Source of the DNA: Streptomyces sp. CB02414
GTDB taxonomy: Bacteria > Actinomycetota > Actinomycetes > Streptomycetales > Streptomycetaceae
Assembly (NCBI RefSeq): GCF_001905385.1
Contig: NZ_LIPF01000009.1
Span: 62,001-126,000, forward strand
DNA: 64,000 nt
Direction of reading: 5' to 3'
The first letter of the stretch is position 1. Every line of letters begins with the position of its first letter. The notes beneath the pieces are model-generated. The model ran no database searches. It had not been told where the DNA came from and worked only from the letters and a program-made list of their open reading frames with translations. This document shows, piece after piece, positions 17,360 to 25,591 of the stretch. The translations under genes were made by a program, and so were the position numbers.

Positions 17360-18549
17360 GCGTAGGACGGCGTGAAGGTGCCCGGTCTGCCCTTGCAGCC
17401 GTCCGACTCCCCCGGCAGCTTGACCCACAGGTAGGCGTCGATGCGGCCCAGGCCGGTGCTCAGGGTCGGCGTGCGGCCGATCTTGCGGCCGGCCGGGTCG
17501 CACCACTCGCCGTCGGGCGGGGCGCCGTTGCCGTTGCGGCTGGTGTCGATGACGGCGCCGAGGCTCTCCGGTCCGCCCAGGGCGTCGAGGACCGCGCGGT
17601 CGTAGGCGACCTCGTCGGCGGTGGTGTGGAAGTTGGAGACGTTGCTGAAGATGCCGTCGGAGGAGGCGGCCGAGGCGGCACCGGCCTCCTTCAGCCAGCC
17701 CGCCTGCTTGGCGGGCGCGTGCCAGCCGGAGTGCCCCGCGTCGTAGTACACGCGGGCGTGGGGATTGGCGTCCTTCAGCACACGGCCGGCGCGGGCCAGG
17801 GAGGCGAAGCGGTCGGCGCGCTCCCCGGCGGACAGGCACTCCGCCTGGGCCACCGAGTCGGGCTCCAGGACGACCACGACCTCCCGGGAGCCGAGCCCGG
17901 CGGCGAAGAGGTCGATCCAGTCGTCGTAGGCGTCGAGGTCGGGCGCGCCGCCCTGCGAGTGGCCGCCGCAGTCCCGGTCGGGTATCGCGTACGGCACGAT
18001 CACCGGCACCCGGCCCTCGGCGGCACCGCCCGACGTCACGGCCCGGACCCGGGAGGTGATGGTCGAGGGCGTGTAGTCGGCGAACCATACGGCGGCCGGG
18101 TGGTCGGCTATCCGCGACCGTATGACGTCCTGGCGCGGGTCGTCGGCGTGGGCCCGGACCCAGTCGAGGACCTGTGACTCGGGATGCCGGTAGAGCCGGG
18201 TGGACGCCGGGGTCGCCCGGGACTTCGCCTCCGGTGTCTTCTTCCGCGAGGGGCCGGGACTCGCTTTCTTCGCCGGGGCCGAGGCGGAGGCGGACGGTGA
18301 GGCGGAGGCCGACGGTTTCGCCGACGGGGACGGGGACGGCACGAGGGGCAGGGACTGCAGCCTCGGCGAGCGCGTCACCTCCGGCCGGGCCTCGTCGGTG
18401 CCGCCGCCGTCGCCGAGCGCGGTGAGCATGCCGGTCGCGGTGCCGACCGCGACGACGACGGACGCCGCCGCGACCATCGCGCTGCGACGGGCGGCACGCC
18501 TGCGCTCGGCCCTGCGAGCGGCCAGGCGCCGGGCACGAAGGCCTGACAC
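17341..18549 (-). CDS. Exported GH6 family glucanase/cellobiohydrolase
   Basis: A 402-residue protein from GTG 18549 (GGGGAGGGGGA upstream). Residues 1-45 are Arg-rich then hydrophobic (AMVAAASVVVAVGTATGML), a signal peptide or anchor. Residues 60-115 are a Ser/Pro/Lys-rich linker. The GH6 domain starts about 118 and contains YAIPDRDCGGHSQGG, VVVLEPDSVAQ, YYDAGHSGWH, DTSRNGNGAP and AYLWVKLPGESDGC, all GH6 landmarks. GH6 enzymes invert beta-1,4-glucan linkages. No cellulose-binding module is present, and no CebR-like operator was found in the 102-base upstream gap. Confidence 0.92.
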   Translation of the reverse strand: MSGLRARRLAARRAERRRAARRSAMVAAASVVVAVGTATGMLTALGDGGGTDEARPEVTRSPRLQSLPLVPSPSPSAKPSASASPSASASAPAKKASPGPSRKKTPEAKSRATPASTRLYRHPESQVLDWVRAHADDPRQDVIRSRIADHPAAVWFADYTPSTITSRVRAVTSGGAAEGRVPVIVPYAIPDRDCGGHSQGGAPDLDAYDDWIDLFAAGLGSREVVVVLEPDSVAQAECLSAGERADRFASLARAGRVLKDANPHARVYYDAGHSGWHAPAKQAGWLKEAGAASAASSDGIFSNVSNFHTTADEVAYDRAVLDALGGPESLGAVIDTSRNGNGAPPDGEWCDPAGRKIGRTPTLSTGLGRIDAYLWVKLPGESDGCKGRPGTFTPSYAYDLAR

Positions 18550-18651
18550 GTACGGTTCCCCCTCCCCCGCACGGCGGGCGCGTTCCCCCGTTCTGGGGAA
18601 GCACCGGGCCCGCCGGCACTCCCGCAAGCCTAAAGCTGCGACCCTGCCGCC

Positions 18652-19347
18652 ATGGCGCACTGCGAGCAAGTCCCGACGGCCGTCCGGTCGGTGGACACGG
18701 TCCTGACCCGGATGCGCGCCCTCGATGCGGCGCTGCCCGCGCGGGACGGGGTGGCGGTCTTCAACCGCGTCTACCTGACCGTCACGGAGGCGGTCGACCG
18801 GCACATCGACGACGGCCGGTTCCCGGACGCCCGTTCGGCGATCGCGCTGGACGTGCGGTTCGCGGAGCGCTATCTGGCGGCCGTCGACGCGGTGGAGGAC
18901 GGCCGCCGCCCGCCCGCCTGCTGGCGGCCCCTGTTCCAGTTCCGCCGCCATCCCGGCGTACGTCCGCTGCAGTTCGCGCTGGCGGGCATCAATGCGCACA
19001 TCGGGCACGATCTCGCGCTGGCCGTGGTGGACACCTGCCGTACGCTCGGCTGCGAACCCGTCGACGTGGAGGACGAGTTCGACCGGGTGGGCGATCTCCT
19101 CGTGACGCTGGAGGAGCGGGTCCGCGAGGAGCTGATGCCGGGTCCCGACCTCCTCCAGATCGCCGACCCGCTCACCCATCTGCTCGGCTCCTGGAGCCTG
19201 GAGCGCGCCCGCGACGCCACCTGGGCGGCGGCCCGCGCGCTGTGGGCGCTGCGCCGGCTGCCGGACGTCGCCGGGGAGTTCACCGAGCGGCTGGACGCCG
19301 CGGTCGGCTTCGCGGGCCGCATGCTGCTCACCCCGCTGCCGGACTGA
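18652..19347 (+). CDS. DUF5995 family protein
   Basis: A 231-residue, mainly helical protein typical of the actinobacterial DUF5995 family: RVYLTVTEAVDRHI near the start, FAERYLAAV, then ALAGINAHIGHDLALAVVDTC, whose spaced His residues suggest a metal site. No signal peptide or membrane helix is seen. ATG 18652 has no visible ribosome site, so it may be translated from a very short leader. It is divergent from the GH6 gene. Function unknown. Confidence 0.8.
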   Translation: MAHCEQVPTAVRSVDTVLTRMRALDAALPARDGVAVFNRVYLTVTEAVDRHIDDGRFPDARSAIALDVRFAERYLAAVDAVEDGRRPPACWRPLFQFRRHPGVRPLQFALAGINAHIGHDLALAVVDTCRTLGCEPVDVEDEFDRVGDLLVTLEERVREELMPGPDLLQIADPLTHLLGSWSLERARDATWAAARALWALRRLPDVAGEFTERLDAAVGFAGRMLLTPLPD

Positions 19348-19447
19348 TCCGGCCGTTCCCGGCGCGCACGTCCGGAACACCCGTGCCGTAGCTGTACGTT
19401 GCACCCTTGAGCGACATCGCGTCCCGACGGCGAAGGAGCACCCGGAC

Positions 19448-20377
19448 ATGGCGACCCGGCTCGGCCTCGGCCTCCCCCAGATGCGGCAGTACGACCTCGG
19501 CAAGGACGTCCCCGACGTGGCCCGCGCGGCGGAGGGCATGGGCTACGAGAGCCTGTGGGTCTTCGAGCGCGCCCTGTTCCCCGAGCCCGCCACCCAGGGC
19601 CTGTACGGCATCGAGGGCCTGCCCTGGCCGGACGCGTACCGGAGCGTGGCGGACCCGCTGATCACCCTGACCCTCGCCGCCGCGGCCACCGAACGGGCGG
19701 AGCTGGGCAGCAGCGTGCTGGTCGCCCCGCTGCACGGGCCGTTCCAGCTGGCCAAGGCGCTGGCCTCGCTGGACGCGGCGAGCGGCGGCCGGGTGGTGGC
19801 CGGTCTCGGCACGGGCTGGTCGCACGACGAGTACGCGGCGGCGGGCGTGCGGCCGTTCGCCGAGCGCGGGCAGGCCCTGGACGAGCTGATCGGGGTCTGC
19901 CGTGCGGTGTGGGGCCCGGACCCGGTGGTGTACGACGGGCACCTCACGAAGATCGCGTCCGCCGTGGTGGGCCCCAAGCCCGCCCGGCCCATCCCGGTAC
20001 TGCTGGCGGCGGGCAGCGGGAGGGCCCGGCGCAGGCTCGTCGACCACGCCGACGGCTGGCTGCCCAACGCCCTCGGCGTCGAGGCCGTGGCCGGGCAGTG
20101 GCGGCAGCTGCGCGAGCTGGCCGAGGAACGCGGCCGTACGGAGCCGATCCGGACGGTGCTGCGGGTCAACGCCCGGTACAGCGCGTCGGCCCGGACGGGC
20201 GCCGACCGCCGCCCCTTCCACGGCAGCGTCGACCAGATCGTCGAGGACCTCGCCGCCCACGCCGAAATCGGCCTCGACGAGATCCTGATCGACCTCCAGG
20301 GCTCGGCCCGCGACGCCGGGGAGCTGACGGACCTGGCCGCCCAGGTGTACGAGAAGGCACGGGCGGCCGGGGTCTAG
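19448..20377 (+). CDS. LLM-class, probably F420-dependent oxidoreductase
   Basis: A 309-residue TIM-barrel protein of the luciferase-like monooxygenase superfamily, resembling the TIGR03619 group of F420-dependent enzymes. Landmarks are RLGLGLPQ at the start, GYESLWVFER, SLDAASGGRVVAGLGTGW, HDEYAAAGV and IPVLLAAGSGRARRRLVDHADGW. ATG 19448 follows AAGGAG. Flavin or F420 and substrate cannot be separated by sequence alone; the family in Streptomyces mostly uses F420. Its stop is 9 bases from the stop of the convergent monooxygenase gene. Confidence 0.85.
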   Translation: MATRLGLGLPQMRQYDLGKDVPDVARAAEGMGYESLWVFERALFPEPATQGLYGIEGLPWPDAYRSVADPLITLTLAAAATERAELGSSVLVAPLHGPFQLAKALASLDAASGGRVVAGLGTGWSHDEYAAAGVRPFAERGQALDELIGVCRAVWGPDPVVYDGHLTKIASAVVGPKPARPIPVLLAAGSGRARRRLVDHADGWLPNALGVEAVAGQWRQLRELAEERGRTEPIRTVLRVNARYSASARTGADRRPFHGSVDQIVEDLAAHAEIGLDEILIDLQGSARDAGELTDLAAQVYEKARAAGV

Positions 20378-20386
20378 AACGGCCGA

Positions 20387-22084
20387 CTAGTCCTCGGGCA
20401 GCTCGACCGGCGCGATCTCGTCGTACACGTCGCCCGGGCCGGGGTTGGTCGCGTCGGTCTGCCCGCCGAAGTGGTGCATGACGCCCCAGACCGCGTTGAG
20501 CGCGGTCTGGACGGCTCCCTCGGCCCAGCCGGCCGTCCAGGAGATGTCGTCGCCGGCGAGGAAGATGCCCCGCTTGTCCTCGGGCAGCTCCTCCTGCATG
20601 AAGTGCGTGAACAGGCGCCGCTGGTAGCGGTAGTGGCCGGGGAGGTTGGCCTTGAACGCGCCCATGAAGTAGGGCTCGTTCTCCCAGGAGACGGTCACCG
20701 GGTTGCCGATGATGTGCTTCCTGATGTCGACCTTCGGGTAGATCTCGCCGAGCGACTTCAGCATGACCTCCATCCGCTCGTTCGCGGACAGCGGCAGCCA
20801 CTTCAGGCTGTCGTCGCACCAGGTGTAGGAGAGGCAGATGACGGCGGGCTTGTCCGGGCCGTCGTCCAGGAGGTAGGTGCCGCGGGTCATGCGGTCGGTG
20901 AGCGTCATCGACATGACGTCCCGGCCCGTCTCCTCGTCCTTGTCCAGCCAGAAGGGCCGGTCGACGGGTACGAAGAGCTTGGAGCTCTCCATGTAGTGGG
21001 TGCGCTCGATCGCGGTCCAGTGGTCGATCGGGAAGAGCGAGTCGTCGCAGGCGATCTTCGAGAGCAGCATCCAGGACTGGGCGGTGAAGATCGCCGCCTG
21101 GTACGTGCGGATGTCGCCGTCGGCGTCGGTCACGGTGATCCGGTTGCCGGCGGTGCGGTTCAGCCGGGTCACCGCCGGGCGCGGCTCGCCGTCCGTGTGC
21201 AGGGACTTCAGCGAGGTGCCGTACGGCCAGTGGACGATCTTCTCCGGCTCTCGCTCCCACATCCTCAGCGGCAGCTGCTGGGAGCCGCCGACGATGCCGC
21301 GGTGGTGGTCGTCGGCCTCGGTGTAGACGACGCGGAGGATCTCCAGGATGGAGTTGGGGAAGTCGGTGTCCCAGCCGCCGGTGCCGAAGCCGACCTGGCC
21401 GAAGATCTCGCGGTGCCGGAAGGACTTGAAGGCCTCGGAGTCGCAGAGGAAGCCGTAGAAGGTCTGGTTGTCGAGCTTCTCGACGAGCCTGGCCCAGATC
21501 TCGCGGATGCGCGGTACGTCGCGCTCGCGCAGGGCGCGGTTCATGTCGGAGAAGTCGGCGCCCTCCTCCAGGCACTTCGCCCAGGCGTCGGCGACGTCCC
21601 GGTAGACCTGCGGCAGGTCGTCGAGGGTCTCGGCGTAGTGCGACTCGCCCTTGAGGTCGACGACCGTGGAGGGCGTGGCCTCGGCGAGCGGGTTGGGGAA
21701 GGGGCTCGTCCTCAGGCCGACCAGGTCGATGTAGTGCTGGAGCGCGGTCGAGGAGGGCGGGAAGCGCATCGCGCCCATCTCGGCGGTCAGCGACTCGTCG
21801 CAGCCGTCGAAGCCGACGGTGCGCAGCCGGCCGCCGATCTTGTCGGCCTCGTAGACGACGGGCTTGAGGCCCATCTTCATCAGTTCGTAGGCGGCGACGA
21901 TGCCGGAGAGGCCGCCGCCGATGACGGCGACCTCGGTGCCGTGCTCGGTGGCGGGTATCTGGCCGAGGCCGGCGGGGTGGGCGAGGAAGTCGTCGTACGC
22001 GTACGGGAAGTCCGGCCCGAACATGGTGATCGGCGGCTGCTGCTCGTCTGCGTGCTCGATCGCGTTGGGCACGGTGGACGTCAT
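20387..22084 (-). CDS. Flavin-dependent L-amino-acid 2-monooxygenase, DavB/arginine-monooxygenase-like
   Basis: A 565-residue FAD enzyme of the amine-oxidase family. The FAD fold is at about 52-90 (EVAVIGGGLSGIVAAYELMK, then VVYEADKIGGRLR), and the C-terminal FAD motif is IFLAGDDISWTAGWAEGAVQT. Whole-length resemblance, from memory, is to DavB lysine 2-monooxygenase of Pseudomonas putida, including the openings ITxFGPDFPxAxDD and FGQVGFGTGGWDxDFPNS. Such enzymes convert a basic L-amino acid to an amide with loss of CO2. Arginine 2-monooxygenase described from Streptomyces griseus is the other candidate. It follows the amidase gene by 50 bases, with AAGGAG before ATG 22084. Confidence 0.85.
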   Translation of the reverse strand: MTSTVPNAIEHADEQQPPITMFGPDFPYAYDDFLAHPAGLGQIPATEHGTEVAVIGGGLSGIVAAYELMKMGLKPVVYEADKIGGRLRTVGFDGCDESLTAEMGAMRFPPSSTALQHYIDLVGLRTSPFPNPLAEATPSTVVDLKGESHYAETLDDLPQVYRDVADAWAKCLEEGADFSDMNRALRERDVPRIREIWARLVEKLDNQTFYGFLCDSEAFKSFRHREIFGQVGFGTGGWDTDFPNSILEILRVVYTEADDHHRGIVGGSQQLPLRMWEREPEKIVHWPYGTSLKSLHTDGEPRPAVTRLNRTAGNRITVTDADGDIRTYQAAIFTAQSWMLLSKIACDDSLFPIDHWTAIERTHYMESSKLFVPVDRPFWLDKDEETGRDVMSMTLTDRMTRGTYLLDDGPDKPAVICLSYTWCDDSLKWLPLSANERMEVMLKSLGEIYPKVDIRKHIIGNPVTVSWENEPYFMGAFKANLPGHYRYQRRLFTHFMQEELPEDKRGIFLAGDDISWTAGWAEGAVQTALNAVWGVMHHFGGQTDATNPGPGDVYDEIAPVELPED

Positions 22085-22134
22085 GGGGTACGGACTCCTT
22101 GCGGGGTGGAGCGGGGGGCTGGGCTTCTGGTGGT

Positions 22135-22932
22135 TCAGCGGTTGCGGACGAGGGACCCGTAGAGGCCGGGGAGGCGGTCCTTCAGGTACGGGTTGGCCTC
22201 GCGGGAGGCGGCGAGGAAGGCCGGGTCGGCGTCGGCGAGGACCAGTTCCTCACCGCGCCCGGCGCGGGCCCGGGACGTTCCGTCGGGGCCGGCGAGCACG
22301 GACAGCCCGACGAACTCGAAGTCGCCCTCGGGCCCGGTCCGGTTGACGTACGCGACGTACATCTGGTTCTCGAAGGCCCGCACCGGCACGACCGACTCGG
22401 CGACGAACTGGAACGGGTGCATCTGCGCGGTCGGGACCAGCAGCAGGTCGGTGCCGGCCAGGGCGTGGGCGCGGACGTTCTCCGGGAACTCCACGTCGTA
22501 GCAGATCATCAGGCCGACGGTGAGACCGTTCAGCTCGGCCTGGACGACGGGCTGTTCGCCGGGGGTGAAGTGGTCGCGCTCGAAGCAGCCGAAGAGGTGG
22601 GTCTTGCGGTAGTTCGCCAGGCGGGTGCCGTCGGCGGCGATCAGCTGCACGGAGTTGAAGACACGCTCGCCGTCCCGCTCGGGGTAGCCGTACGCGACGG
22701 CCAGGCCGTGGCGCCCGGCGGTCTCCGCGACGGCGTCGGCCGAGTCGCCGTCGGCGGGCTCGGCGAGCACGGCGATGTCGTCGCCGATCGCGTAGCCGGT
22801 CAGGAACAGCTCCGAGGTGACGAGCAGCCCGGCACCCGAGGCCGCGGCGCGGGCGGCGGCCTCGTCGAGGACCTTGAGGTTCTCGGCGACGGAGCCGGGC
22901 CGGCCGGAGCTCTGGAGCAGGGCGGTGCGCAT
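22135..22932 (-). CDS. Carbon-nitrogen hydrolase, DavA-like omega-amidase
   Basis: A 265-residue nitrilase-superfamily enzyme with the full Glu-Lys-Cys triad: Glu41 (LVTSELFLTGY), Lys110 (NYRKTHLFG) and Cys144 (GLMICYDVEFPEN). It resembles, from memory, the 5-aminovaleramidase DavA of P. putida along its length. The expected role is hydrolysis of the amide made by the monooxygenase encoded next in the operon: 5-aminovaleramide to 5-aminovalerate, or 4-guanidinobutyramide to 4-guanidinobutyrate. ATG 22932 follows GAGGA. It is the first gene behind the phased-repeat promoter. Confidence 0.87.
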   Translation of the reverse strand: MRTALLQSSGRPGSVAENLKVLDEAAARAAASGAGLLVTSELFLTGYAIGDDIAVLAEPADGDSADAVAETAGRHGLAVAYGYPERDGERVFNSVQLIAADGTRLANYRKTHLFGCFERDHFTPGEQPVVQAELNGLTVGLMICYDVEFPENVRAHALAGTDLLLVPTAQMHPFQFVAESVVPVRAFENQMYVAYVNRTGPEGDFEFVGLSVLAGPDGTSRARAGRGEELVLADADPAFLAASREANPYLKDRLPGLYGSLVRNR

Positions 22933-22975
22933 GCGTGTTCCTCACCGGAGGGTAGGGGGTCGGTGGGCCAGATAG

Positions 22976-23073
22976 ACGGTACGGTCGGCGCGCTCGGCGG
23001 GACAAGAAGGACGCGTTGCGCGCCGGTGAGCGGATCGTTGCGTGCGCCCGGCATCTCCCGGCGATTCGTTGCG
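22976..23073 (-). promoter_or_regulatory. Promoter and phased GTTGCG repeat array of the amidase-monooxygenase operon
   Basis: On the minus strand a -35 TTGTCC (23000-23005) and a -10 TACCGT (22976-22981) have an 18-base spacer. Upstream on the plus strand GTTGCG recurs at 23015, 23037 and 23068, i.e. 22 and 31 bases apart, about two and three helical turns. The same array, with shared flanks (GATCGTTGCGT, TTCGTTGCGC), precedes the permease-Lrp operon. This looks like an Lrp/AsnC-family site. The remainder of 22933-23263 holds no other clear element. Confidence 0.6.
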
Positions 23074-23263
23074 CCGCCCCCGTGCCACCCCGTGCCGCCC
23101 CCGTGCTCCCCTCCCGTCATCCCCGAGAAGGGGACCCCTCCGCCCCTCCCCCGCCGCGCGGCGGAGGCCGCTCCCGCCCTGAGCGCGATGTGAAGCGGGC
23201 GCCGCGCCGGGACAGTGGTGACCGTTCGGTTCACCGGCTTCAATCCTTGGGAGAGGACCCGCC

Positions 23264-23809
23264 ATGAAACGCCGTACGACGACCGCCATGCTCTGCGTCG
23301 CCCTGCTGCTGACCGCCGTCACCTCGGGCGCGGCCGTCGCCTCCGGCCCCCACGAGGGGCGCCCCCCGCGGGAGGCCGCCGCGCTGACCGGCACCGCGAA
23401 GCTGTACCGGTCGGCCGGTGACGACATCACCTTCACCTTCGACGCCCACCTGGCGGCCAAGGACAACGACGATCCGCTCAAGGCCACCGGGACTTTCGAG
23501 TTCAGCCACTACCTGAACGGCTGGGGTGCCCGGGCGAAGGGCGAGGTCGACTGTCTGATCACCGGCGGTGACGTGGCCGTCGTCTCCGGCGTCATCACCG
23601 AATCCGACCTGCCCGGGGCGGAGGGCAAGCGGGTCGGCGTCACCGTCCACGACCGCGGCCACCACGACCGGCTCGGCTACAGCTGGGCCGCGACGGGCAG
23701 CCCAGCCGAGGGCGGGGAGCTGCCCCGGTGCGTGTCGTCGGCGCCCTTCGAAAAGGTCAAGAAGGGGACCGGCGACTTCACGGTCGTGCCCTGGCAGCCG
23801 CGGCTGTAG
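23264..23809 (+). CDS. Small secreted protein of unknown function
   Basis: A 181-residue protein. Residues 1-28 form a signal peptide (MKRRTTTAMLCVALLLTAVTSG, cleavage near AVA-SG). The mature part is a beta-rich domain with TAKLYRSAGDDITFTFDAHL and two Cys (about 90 and 157) that could form a disulphide. ATG 23264 follows GGGAGAGGA. No family is recognised; similar small exported proteins are frequent in Streptomyces. Its last 32 bases overlap the convergent MFS gene. Confidence 0.8.
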   Translation: MKRRTTTAMLCVALLLTAVTSGAAVASGPHEGRPPREAAALTGTAKLYRSAGDDITFTFDAHLAAKDNDDPLKATGTFEFSHYLNGWGARAKGEVDCLITGGDVAVVSGVITESDLPGAEGKRVGVTVHDRGHHDRLGYSWAATGSPAEGGELPRCVSSAPFEKVKKGTGDFTVVPWQPRL

Positions 23810-24989
23810 TCCGGGCGGCGGCGGCCAGCAGCAGCGCCGTCACCAGGTACGGCACCGCGGCCCAGACGAACGCGGTGCCGTGCCCCGTCACCGAGGCGGC
23901 CGCCGCGTAGGCGCCGTAGGTGGCGAGGGTACCCAGTTCGGTGCCCAGGCCCGCGACCGAGGTCAGCGTGGCCCGTCCGGTGTCGTCGATACGCCGCTGG
24001 AGGCGGGCGTCGGCCAGCACGGTCGCCAGCTGGAAGCCGCCGAAGGCCAGGGCGACGAGGACGAGGGCGGGCGGGGTGCCCGCCGCGGCACCGGCCGCCA
24101 GGGCCAGCGCGGAACCGGCGAGCAGGACGGCGAACCCGGTGGTGGTCAGGCGTTCGGCGGGACCGGCCAGCAGGCTCCCGGCCGTGGCGCCGGCCCAGAT
24201 CACGAGCAGCAGCCAGGGGACGGTCTCCTGCGCCACGCCGGTGTCGTGGGCCAGCAGCGGCGTGTACTCGTCGAGCGCGCCCCACACCGCGGTCACGGCC
24301 GGGACGAGCAGGAGCGCACCGCGCACGGAACGGTCGGTGCGGGCCTCGGCGAGCCCGGCCCGCAGGGTCGCGGTCCAGCGGTCGCCGTCGGCGGAGGGTG
24401 TGCGGTGCTCGGGGAACCGGCTCGCCACGGCCGCCCCGGCCAGGCAGACCAGCACGCTCGCCGCGCCCACCGCGTCGTAGCCGCCCCAGGCGAAGACCGG
24501 GCCGGCCAGGCCCATCGCGGCCATCGTCGCGGCGATGCCGATCGCCCGCGCCCGGCCCATGACCCGGGCGTACCGGTCGGCGGCGCCGGCCCGGTCCAGC
24601 TCGTCGTAGACCAGCGCCTCCAGCGCCCCGGAGCCGAGCGCCCCACCGGCGCCCCACAGCACGAAGCCGAGCGCGAAGGCGCCGTAGGAGGGCACGAGGA
24701 CCCACAGGGCGAAGCCGGCGGCGGTGAGCAGCGGGCCCAGCACCAGCAGCAGGCGCCGGGAGACCGCGTCGGCCCAGGCGCCGGAGGGCACCTCCAGCAG
24801 GACGCCGGTCAGCGACCACAGGGCGAACAGGGACGACAGCTGCCAGACGGACAGACCGGTGTCGCTGAAGAGCAGCGCGTACACCGGGTAGAGCAGGACG
24901 AACTCGTCGCAGAACGCGGATGCGTACAGCGTGCGCGTCAGCCGCCGGACACCGGCGGTCGTGGGGGCACGCTCGGGTGAGAGAGTCAT
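23778..24989 (-). CDS. MFS transporter
   Basis: A 403-residue twelve-helix major facilitator. ATG 24989 opens MTLSPERAPTT with GGGAAGG upstream; a longer frame to 25073 is less likely. Features are SAFCDEFVLLYPVYALLFSDTGLS in helix 1, WSLTGVLLEVPSGAWADAVSRR (the loop 2-3 motif) and LYDELDRAG-like spacing before helix 6 (EALVYDELDRAGAADRYA). This style occurs in many drug or metabolite exporters. The upstream region (24990-25128) is non-coding; no partner gene indicates a substrate. Confidence 0.87.
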   Translation of the reverse strand: MTLSPERAPTTAGVRRLTRTLYASAFCDEFVLLYPVYALLFSDTGLSVWQLSSLFALWSLTGVLLEVPSGAWADAVSRRLLLVLGPLLTAAGFALWVLVPSYGAFALGFVLWGAGGALGSGALEALVYDELDRAGAADRYARVMGRARAIGIAATMAAMGLAGPVFAWGGYDAVGAASVLVCLAGAAVASRFPEHRTPSADGDRWTATLRAGLAEARTDRSVRGALLLVPAVTAVWGALDEYTPLLAHDTGVAQETVPWLLLVIWAGATAGSLLAGPAERLTTTGFAVLLAGSALALAAGAAAGTPPALVLVALAFGGFQLATVLADARLQRRIDDTGRATLTSVAGLGTELGTLATYGAYAAAASVTGHGTAFVWAAVPYLVTALLLAAAARTTAAAARARP

Positions 24990-25128
24990 GAGGCCTTCCC
25001 GAGGGGGCGGATCGGACACCGGAGGTACGGCGTCCGCGGCGGCCCTCGGGAGGAGGCGCGGCTGGTGGATCAATGTCGCCAGGTCATGGCACCGATGGTA
25101 GTCGGGTGACCCGGCCTCGGTCCCGGGA

Positions 25129-25581
25129 TTACGTGGGCGAGCCCGACGAGTAGCGCCGCAGCAGCGGAGACAGGACCAGCACGGACTTGGTCCGCTCGAC
25201 GAACGGCTCCCCGGCGATCCGCTCCAGGACCCGTTCGAAGTGGCGCATGTCGGAGGCGAAGACCTGGGCGACCGCGTCCGCGTCCCCGGTGACGGTGGAC
25301 GCGGCCACGACCTCCTGGTAGCGCTCCAGACCCCGCTGGATGGTCTCCGGCGAGGTGTTGCGGCGGCAGAAGATCTCGACGAACCCCTCGGTCTCCCAGC
25401 CGAGCGCGGCGGGGTCGACCCGGACGGTGAAGCCGGTGATGGCTCCGGTGGCGCGCAGCCGGTCCACCCGCCGTTTCACGGCGGGCGCGGACAGGCCGAC
25501 CGACTGCCCGATGTCCGCGTAGGAGCGGCGGGCGTCCTCGGCGAGGGCGTGCACGATGCGTTCGTCGAGATCGTTCAGCAC
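25129..25581 (-). CDS. Lrp/AsnC family transcriptional regulator
   Basis: A 150-residue protein. It has an N-terminal helix-turn-helix (about 3-50; LDERIVHALAEDARRSYADIGQSVGLSAPAVKRRV in pieces) and a C-terminal RAM ligand-binding/oligomerisation domain (about 62-140; TVTGDADAVAQVFASDMRHFERVL). Members bind amino acids and wrap DNA at helically phased sites. It starts 10 bases after the amino-acid permease gene stops, so both share a transcript. The repeats upstream of that transcript and of the amidase-monooxygenase operon make this protein their probable regulator (inference). Confidence 0.93.
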   Translation of the reverse strand: MLNDLDERIVHALAEDARRSYADIGQSVGLSAPAVKRRVDRLRATGAITGFTVRVDPAALGWETEGFVEIFCRRNTSPETIQRGLERYQEVVAASTVTGDADAVAQVFASDMRHFERVLERIAGEPFVERTKSVLVLSPLLRRYSSGSPT

Positions 25582-25591
25582 TGCGGGTGGT

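Noticed and set aside
23015..23073. GTTGCG words as chance in GC-rich DNA
   Set aside because: Single words are common, but the repeated 21-22 and 30-31 base phasing, shared flanks and equal distance to a -10 at two related operons argue against chance; kept as a finding at moderate confidence.
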